Part shown: positions 59,186-64,000 of the stretch, one piece after another | How positions within the stretch are numbered: position 1 is the stretch's first letter | Layout: the number at the start of each line of letters is the position of its first letter | NCBI RefSeq assembly: GCF_012427705.1 | Contig: NZ_CP048602.1 | Location: forward strand, 1,736,001 to 1,800,000 | Direction of reading: 5' to 3' | Source: Vreelandella piezotolerans | Lineage (GTDB): Bacteria > Pseudomonadota > Gammaproteobacteria > Pseudomonadales > Halomonadaceae | Length of the DNA stretch: 64,000 nt | Notes under the pieces: generated by a model | Told to the model about the DNA's origin: nothing | Seen by the model: only the letters and a program-made list of their open reading frames with translations | Databases searched by the model: none | Program-made: the position numbers and the translations under genes

Positions 59186-60865
59186 ATGACCAACGAGACC
59201 ACCCCAGCGCCGAACTTCATTCGCAACCAAGTACGCGACGAGATAGCGGGCGGCCAGGTCACCAAAATCGTGACGCGCTTTCCCCCGGAGCCCAACGGCT
59301 TTTTGCATATCGGCCACGCCAAGTCGATCTGTTTGAATTTCGGGTTGGCAGAGCAGTTGGGTGGTGAGTGTCATCTGCGCTTTGACGACACCAACCCTGC
59401 CAAAGAAGAGCAGGCGTACATCGATGCCATCAAAGAGGACGTCAGCTGGCTGGGCTTCGAGTGGGCCGGACCGGTGCGCTTTGCCTCTGATTATTTCGAT
59501 CAGCTCTACGCCTGGGCGCAGCATCTGATTCGTGAAGACAAAGCCTATGTGGATGACCTCTCCCCGGATGAGATTCGCGAGTATCGAGGCACGCTGACCG
59601 AGCCCGGCAAGCCTAGCCCCTACCGTGAGCGCAGCGCCGAAGAGAGCTTGGACCTTCTAGAACGGATGCGTAACGGTGAGTTTGGTGAAGGCGAAAAAGT
59701 GCTGCGCGCCAAAATCGATATGGCGTCGCCCAACATCAATTTGCGCGATCCGATCTTGTACCGCATTCGTCATGCGCATCATCACCAAACAGGTGACAAG
59801 TGGAAAATCTACCCCTCGTACGATTTTACCCACGGTCAGTCGGATGCCATCGAGGGTATTACTCACTCCATCTGTACGCTGGAGTTCGAAGACCACCGCC
59901 CGCTATACGAGTGGTTCTTGAACAATCTGCCGGTGCCCGCCAAGCCGCGCCAGATTGAATTTGCCAGACTGAACCTCGACTACACGCTGACCTCCAAACG
60001 TAAGCTGAAGCTGTTGGTGGATGAGCAGATCGTCGATGGTTGGGATGACCCGCGAATGCCGACCATTTCCGGTATGCGTCGCCGCGGCTATACGCCCGCT
60101 TCGATTCGTAAATTCTGTGAAATGATCGGCGTGACCCGTTCCGACGGTGGTTTGGTGGATATCGCCATGCTGACCCACGCCATTCGTTCGGACCTGGAAG
60201 ATAACGCACCCCGCGCCATGTGCGTGCTCAAGCCGCTGAAAGTAGTGCTGACGAACGTGCCGGAAGATCACGAGGAAGTGTACGAGGTGCCGGGCCACCC
60301 AGCGCGTGACGATATGCCGATGCGCAAGGTGCCGTTTGGTCGTGAACTCTACATCGACCAAGACGACTTCATGGAAGACGCACCGAAAAAATTCTTCCGC
60401 TTAGCGCCCGGTAAAGAAGTCCGTCTGCGTAATAGCTATGTGATCCGTTGTGATGAGGTTATCAAAGATGACGCAGGCGAGATCGTCGAGCTGCGCTGCT
60501 CCGTCGATTTCGACACCCTGGGTAAAAACCCCGAAGGCCGCAAGGTGAAAGGGGTGATTCACTGGGTCAGCGCGGCCCACGGCGTGCCGATGGAAGTGCG
60601 CCTCTACGATAACCTGTTCATGGTCGAGCAGCCCGATCGTGACAAGGACGTCGACTTCCTCGAGCATTTGAACCCCGAGTCGCTGGTGGTATGCAACGCC
60701 ATTGGCGAGCCAAGCCTGGCCAGCGCCGCGCCGGAAGATCGCTTCCAATTCGAGCGAGTCGGTTATTTCTGTGCTGATCGCCATGTCTCCACTAACGACC
60801 ACCTGGTGTTCAACCGTACCGTTGGGTTGAAAGATAGCTGGGCGAAAATCAAACAGAAGGGCTAA
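59186..60865 (+). CDS. glnS: glutaminyl-tRNA synthetase
   Basis: Charges tRNA-Gln directly. The 559-residue class I enzyme has the HIGH motif in [15 protein letters not shown] (near residue 34), the KMSKS equivalent in [12 protein letters not shown] (near 270) and two C-terminal beta-barrel anticodon domains (about 345-550). The presence of GlnRS with eukaryote-like barrels is typical of Gammaproteobacteria. The ATG at 59186 gives [15 protein letters not shown]. cysS follows 11 bases later, so the two are probably co-transcribed. Confidence 0.96.
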   Translation: MTNETTPAPNFIRNQVRDEIAGGQVTKIVTRFPPEPNGFLHIGHAKSICLNFGLAEQLGGECHLRFDDTNPAKEEQAYIDAIKEDVSWLGFEWAGPVRFASDYFDQLYAWAQHLIREDKAYVDDLSPDEIREYRGTLTEPGKPSPYRERSAEESLDLLERMRNGEFGEGEKVLRAKIDMASPNINLRDPILYRIRHAHHHQTGDKWKIYPSYDFTHGQSDAIEGITHSICTLEFEDHRPLYEWFLNNLPVPAKPRQIEFARLNLDYTLTSKRKLKLLVDEQIVDGWDDPRMPTISGMRRRGYTPASIRKFCEMIGVTRSDGGLVDIAMLTHAIRSDLEDNAPRAMCVLKPLKVVLTNVPEDHEEVYEVPGHPARDDMPMRKVPFGRELYIDQDDFMEDAPKKFFRLAPGKEVRLRNSYVIRCDEVIKDDAGEIVELRCSVDFDTLGKNPEGRKVKGVIHWVSAAHGVPMEVRLYDNLFMVEQPDRDKDVDFLEHLNPESLVVCNAIGEPSLASAAPEDRFQFERVGYFCADRHVSTNDHLVFNRTVGLKDSWAKIKQKG

Positions 60866-60876
60866 GGAAACGTCAT

Positions 60877-62262
60877 ATGCATATTTACAATACGCTGACT
60901 CGCCGCAAAGACCCTTTTCGCCCGCTGGTGGCCGGCAAGGTCAGCATGTACGTTTGCGGTATGACGGTGTATGACTACTGTCACCTTGGCCACGCCCGGG
61001 TGATGGTGGCCTTTGACGTGATTACCCGCTACCTGCGCCATCGCGGTTATGACGTGACCTATGTCCGCAACATCACCGATATCGACGATAAAATCCTCAA
61101 GCGGGCCGAGGAGAACGGCGAGCCCATCGACGCGCTCACCGAGCGCATGATTGCCGCGATGCATGAGGACGAAGCTCGCCTCAACGTGCTGCCACCCAGT
61201 CAGGAGCCCCGGGCAACGGGGCACATCGACGATATCATCGCGATGATCGAAACGCTCATCGACAAAGGCTTTGCCTATGCCGCGGCCAATGGTGATGTCT
61301 ACTACCGAGTGCGCAAGTTCACCGACTACGGCAAATTGAACAACCGTCAGTTGGATGACATGCGCTCGGGAGCGCGCGTGGATGTGGATGTACATAAAGA
61401 GGATCCGCTGGATTTCGTGCTTTGGAAAGCGGCCAAACCCGGTGAAGCCCACTGGCACTCTCCTTGGGGAGAGGGTCGCCCCGGCTGGCACATCGAGTGC
61501 TCTGCAATGTCGACCTGCTGCTTGGGTGATACCTTCGATATCCATGGCGGCGGGCCGGATTTGACCTTTCCTCATCATGAGAACGAGATCGCCCAATCGG
61601 AAGCAGCGACAGGGAAAACCTACGTCAATACCTGGATGCATGCCGGCGCCGTGCGTGTGAATCAGGAAAAGATGTCCAAGTCCTTGGGCAATTTCTTCAC
61701 CATCCGTGACGTACTTGCCGAGCATGATCCGGAAGTCGTTCGCTATCTGTTGGTCGCCAGCCACTACCGCAGCGCCATCAACTACTCGTTGGATTCGCTG
61801 GTCGAAGCACGCAAGTCGCTGACGCGACTATATACGGCGTTGGAAGGCGTGGACGCTGACGAGCAGGCAGTCGCCAGCGAGGCGGCCGAGCGCTTTACCG
61901 CGGCCATGGACGACGACTTCAACACCCCTGTCGCTTTGGCCGCGCTGTTCGACTTGGCCCGCGATCTCAACCGCGCGAAAAGCGACCAGCCAGCGGAAGC
62001 GCCGCGCTTGGCAGGCGAATTAAAGCGCTTGGCCGGGGTGCTGGGGTTATTACAGCAAGTGCCGGAAACCTTCCTCAAAGGCGCTCAGCAGCAGGTAGCG
62101 CTTAGCGAGGAGGAGATCGAAGCCAAAATCGCCGAACGTCATGATGCAAAAACCAGTAAGGATTTTGCCCGCGCGGACGCCATTCGTGACGAGCTGGCAG
62201 CGCTCGGCATCGTTCTCAAGGACTCCCGGGAAGGGACGACCTGGGTCATCGAAGCGCCTTGA
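60877..62262 (+). CDS. cysS: cysteinyl-tRNA synthetase
   Basis: Charges tRNA-Cys. The 461-residue class I enzyme has the zinc Cys in [16 protein letters not shown] (Cys28; HLGH is the HIGH motif), [12 protein letters not shown] with Cys near 209, [15 protein letters not shown] with the zinc His/Glu (near 230), and [11 protein letters not shown] (near 266). The C-terminal DALR domain follows (about 340-400). AAGGAA precedes the ATG. A stem-loop, but no T run, follows the stop. Confidence 0.97.
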   Translation: MHIYNTLTRRKDPFRPLVAGKVSMYVCGMTVYDYCHLGHARVMVAFDVITRYLRHRGYDVTYVRNITDIDDKILKRAEENGEPIDALTERMIAAMHEDEARLNVLPPSQEPRATGHIDDIIAMIETLIDKGFAYAAANGDVYYRVRKFTDYGKLNNRQLDDMRSGARVDVDVHKEDPLDFVLWKAAKPGEAHWHSPWGEGRPGWHIECSAMSTCCLGDTFDIHGGGPDLTFPHHENEIAQSEAATGKTYVNTWMHAGAVRVNQEKMSKSLGNFFTIRDVLAEHDPEVVRYLLVASHYRSAINYSLDSLVEARKSLTRLYTALEGVDADEQAVASEAAERFTAAMDDDFNTPVALAALFDLARDLNRAKSDQPAEAPRLAGELKRLAGVLGLLQQVPETFLKGAQQQVALSEEEIEAKIAERHDAKTSKDFARADAIRDELAALGIVLKDSREGTTWVIEAP

Positions 62263-62274
62263 TCGTGGTGATAT

Positions 62275-62302
62275 GTCGGACGCCGTGAAAACGGCGTCTG
62301 AC
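62275..62302 (+). other. stem-loop after cysS
   Basis: GTCGGACGCCGT and ACGGCGTCTGAC form a 12-bp stem (one G-T) capped by the stable tetraloop GAAA. No T run follows, so it is more likely an RNA 3' end stabiliser than an intrinsic terminator. It overlaps the -35 box of the next promoter. Confidence 0.6.
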
Positions 62303-62326
62303 TTCAACGCAGTAGGCTCTTATACT
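62298..62326 (+). promoter_or_regulatory. promoter of the osmoprotectant importer
   Basis: CTGACT (62298-62303) and TATACT (62321-62326) are 17 bases apart, 42 bases before the start codon. Confidence 0.6.
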
Positions 62327-62367
62327 GATCCGGTACGCCACAGACGCACACTGAAAAGGACGACCCC

Positions 62368-63291
62368 ATGCGCTCATTGTTCACACCTTCGCTGGCTGCC
62401 TGTCTATCGACGGTAGCCTTCTCTGTAGTCACTCTTTCCACGGCCAGCGCCAACGATCCCGTCGTGGTGTCTTCGAAAATCGATACGGAAGGCTCGGTGT
62501 TGGGCGAACTGATCATTCAAACATTGGAACGCAACGGCATTCCTACGGAAGATCGCCTTCAGTTAGGGGGCACTAGCGTGGTACGTAGCGCGCTGCAAGC
62601 AGGGGAGATCGATATTTACCCAGAATACACGGGGAACGGCGCCTTCTTCTTCGACATGACCGATAGCCCCGTCTGGAACAGCGCCGACGACGCTTATCAA
62701 ACCGTCAGCGAACGCGATGCCGAGCAGGGGTTGATTTGGCTACAGCCCGCCAGTGCCAACAACACTTGGGCCATGAGCATTCGCCAAGACGTGGCCGACG
62801 CCAATGATTTGACCACGCTGGATGATTTGGCTGCATATCTGGCCGATGGCGGAACGTTCAAATTTGCCGCCAGCGCTGAATTCGTCGAATCCGCCCAGGC
62901 GCTACCGGCTTTCCAGGACGCCTATGGTTTCGAGTTGAGCGATGATCAGCTGCTCGTCCTTTCGGGTGGCAACACGGCTGCTACGATGCGTGCGGCCGCG
63001 CAGCAAACCAGCGGTGTCAATGGCGCCATGACCTACGGTACCGACGGTGGTCTGAGCGCCCTGGGCCTCGTCGTGCTCGAAGACTCCAAAGGCGTACAGC
63101 CGGTGTATCAACCCGCTCCCGTGGTGCGTGAAGAAGTGCTTGACGCTTACCCTGACATGGAAGCGTTGCTGAATGAGGTGTTTGCCACGCTAGACCTCGT
63201 GACGCTGCAAGAGCTCAATGCGAATGTCGCGGTGAATGGTGTCTCGCCGGATCAAGTAGCGAGTGACTACCTCGACAGCCTGGATGACTGA
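62368..63291 (+). CDS. osmoprotectant ABC transporter substrate-binding protein (YehZ/OpuC type)
   Basis: Periplasmic binding protein of 307 residues for glycine betaine, choline or a related compound. It has a Sec signal peptide (about 1-28, cleaved after TASA) without a lipobox. The OpuAC-type domain shows the family motif SKIDTEGSVLGELI (near residue 37), QLGGTSVVRSALQAGEIDIYPEYTG (quoted in two parts: QLGGTSVVRSALQ and AGEIDIYPEYTG, near 68-92) and the second-lobe NGVSPDQVASDYL ending. A permease gene starts 3 bases after its stop. High salt tolerance of the presumed host makes an osmolyte role natural; the exact ligand is not shown by sequence. Confidence 0.9.
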   Translation: MRSLFTPSLAACLSTVAFSVVTLSTASANDPVVVSSKIDTEGSVLGELIIQTLERNGIPTEDRLQLGGTSVVRSALQAGEIDIYPEYTGNGAFFFDMTDSPVWNSADDAYQTVSERDAEQGLIWLQPASANNTWAMSIRQDVADANDLTTLDDLAAYLADGGTFKFAASAEFVESAQALPAFQDAYGFELSDDQLLVLSGGNTAATMRAAAQQTSGVNGAMTYGTDGGLSALGLVVLEDSKGVQPVYQPAPVVREEVLDAYPDMEALLNEVFATLDLVTLQELNANVAVNGVSPDQVASDYLDSLDD

Positions 63292-63294
63292 TGA

Positions 63295-64000
63295 ATGTCG
63301 TTGATCGACGCCCTACCATCGCCATCCTTTAAACGACGCCCTTGGCAGCCTAATGTCGTACTGTGCTGTCTCAGCGGGAGCATGTTAGCCGCTGCATGGC
63401 TACTGAACGTGGTGAGTGTCGCCCCTAATCGTATCGTTTCCGGTACCGCCTTTGGCATGGTCGATGCCATTGGTTGGCCAGGGGCAGCCCTGGTGTCATT
63501 GCTCTCTCTCGCTATGGCGACGTTGGCATTGATGCCTAACGTCCGGCACTATCGAGCGGTGCTGGCCATCGTTACGCTAACCTTACTACTCATGCCGTTT
63601 GGTTTGATGGTGGCTGGCCACTGGTTGGTCGACCCTTCCTTACCTCAGGCGCGTCTTGGTATTGGTCCGGCCTACTGGACCGTACTGTTCGTTTTATTGC
63701 TCTGCTTGGTAGAGCTTCGTCTGCGTCTTGGGTTATCTCGATGGTGGACGGCGCTACTGTTATTCGGTGTAAGCGTTGTCTGGTGGGGCTGTGCCGCGCT
63801 CTGGCTGGATCGCCTTGCCCTGGTACAGGAGTTCCAAGCTCGGCAGGGGCAGTTTTATCAGGCACTGATGCAGCACATGGTGCTGGTGAGCACGGCCGTA
63901 GGCGTCAGCGTGGTGCTGGGGTCGCTGCTGGCCATGCTCATGCGTCGCTATGAGCGGCTACAAAAAGTAGCGTTTACGCTGCTGAATTTTTTACAAACCA
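63295..64000 (+). CDS. osmoprotectant ABC transporter permease (YehY-like), cut by window edge
   Basis: The frame from the ATG at 63295 is open to the last base, giving 235 residues, so the 3' end lies outside. The visible part is very hydrophobic: about five helices (near residues 24-40, 57-80, 88-112, 126-142 and 151-170), then a loop (LVQEFQARQGQFYQALMQHM) and VSTAVGVSVVLGSLLAML, which looks like the start of the ABC permease domain. A long N-terminal membrane extension before the permease domain is characteristic of YehY-type permeases of about 385 residues. It starts 3 bases after the binding-protein stop. An overlapping ATG at 63291 leads to only 13 codons. Confidence 0.82.
   Translation, partial: MSLIDALPSPSFKRRPWQPNVVLCCLSGSMLAAAWLLNVVSVAPNRIVSGTAFGMVDAIGWPGAALVSLLSLAMATLALMPNVRHYRAVLAIVTLTLLLMPFGLMVAGHWLVDPSLPQARLGIGPAYWTVLFVLLLCLVELRLRLGLSRWWTALLLFGVSVVWWGCAALWLDRLALVQEFQARQGQFYQALMQHMVLVSTAVGVSVVLGSLLAMLMRRYERLQKVAFTLLNFLQT

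Overview
ORGANISM. The window is a contiguous chromosomal segment of a Gammaproteobacterium. The complete 16S gene, the protein families and the conserved blocks thrS-infC-rpmI-rplT-pheST-ihfA and tig-clpP-clpX-lon-hupB-ppiD point to Halomonadaceae (Halomonas or a close relative). This placement rests on recognising sequence and gene order; no database was searched. I see no transposase, integrase, phage gene, CRISPR array or plasmid function. Nearly everything looks like core genome, and no stretch over 300 bases lacks a gene. LAYOUT, 1-16 kb. On the minus strand are a type I asparaginase cut by the left edge, a CynX/NimT-type MFS transporter, an unknown 166-residue protein, the DEAD-box helicase rhlE with a hairpin-rich upstream region, and pqiABC (MCE-type envelope lipid transport). 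On the plus strand are a calcium/sodium antiporter and an overlapping cluster cioA-cioB-cydD-cydC (cyanide-insensitive bd-type quinol oxidase plus the thiol exporter needed to mature it), which runs into an adenine deaminase. LAYOUT, 16-21.8 kb. A complete rRNA operon: strong promoter, boxA, 16S, tRNA-Ile(GAT), tRNA-Ala(TGC), second boxA, 23S, 5S. Both RNase III-type processing stems can be traced. Two terminators follow, separated by a degenerate copy of the 5S 3' end. LAYOUT, 21.8-31 kb. A minus-strand purine-oxidation operon xdhA-xdhB-xdhC-guaD faces a divergent RutR-like TetR regulator. A near-consensus RutR operator overlaps the xdhA promoter. Together with the adenine deaminase on the other side of the rRNA operon, these genes would take adenine and guanine to urate. 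hrpB follows the regulator. LAYOUT, 31-40 kb. A caa3-type cytochrome c oxidase cluster (DUF2970 protein, coxB with a fused cytochrome c domain, ctaD, ctaG, coxC, divergent DUF2909 protein, SURF1, an unknown membrane-anchored protein, ctaA), then a DUF2489 protein and an OmpA-like lipoprotein with calcium-type repeats. LAYOUT, 40-64 kb. Translation and protein quality control: thrS, infC (ATC start), rpmI, rplT, pheS, pheT, ihfA; a DUF2788 protein; a flavodoxin and membrane-protein pair; tig, clpP, clpX, lon, hupB, ppiD; lpxH and ppiB on the minus strand; glnS, cysS; and the start of an osmoprotectant ABC importer (binding protein plus a permease cut by the right edge). MAIN FINDINGS. No wholly new multi-gene system is evident. 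The best observations are regulatory. (1) A perfect 7-bp hairpin just upstream of thrS has a seven-base loop identical in layout to a tRNA-Thr(GGU) anticodon loop, so it is probably a threonyl-tRNA synthetase autoregulatory operator. (2) The RutR-type operator lies on the xdh promoter. (3) The remnant of a second 5S gene lies between rRNA terminators. (4) Two divergent cytochrome-oxidase-cluster genes appear to share overlapping start codons.
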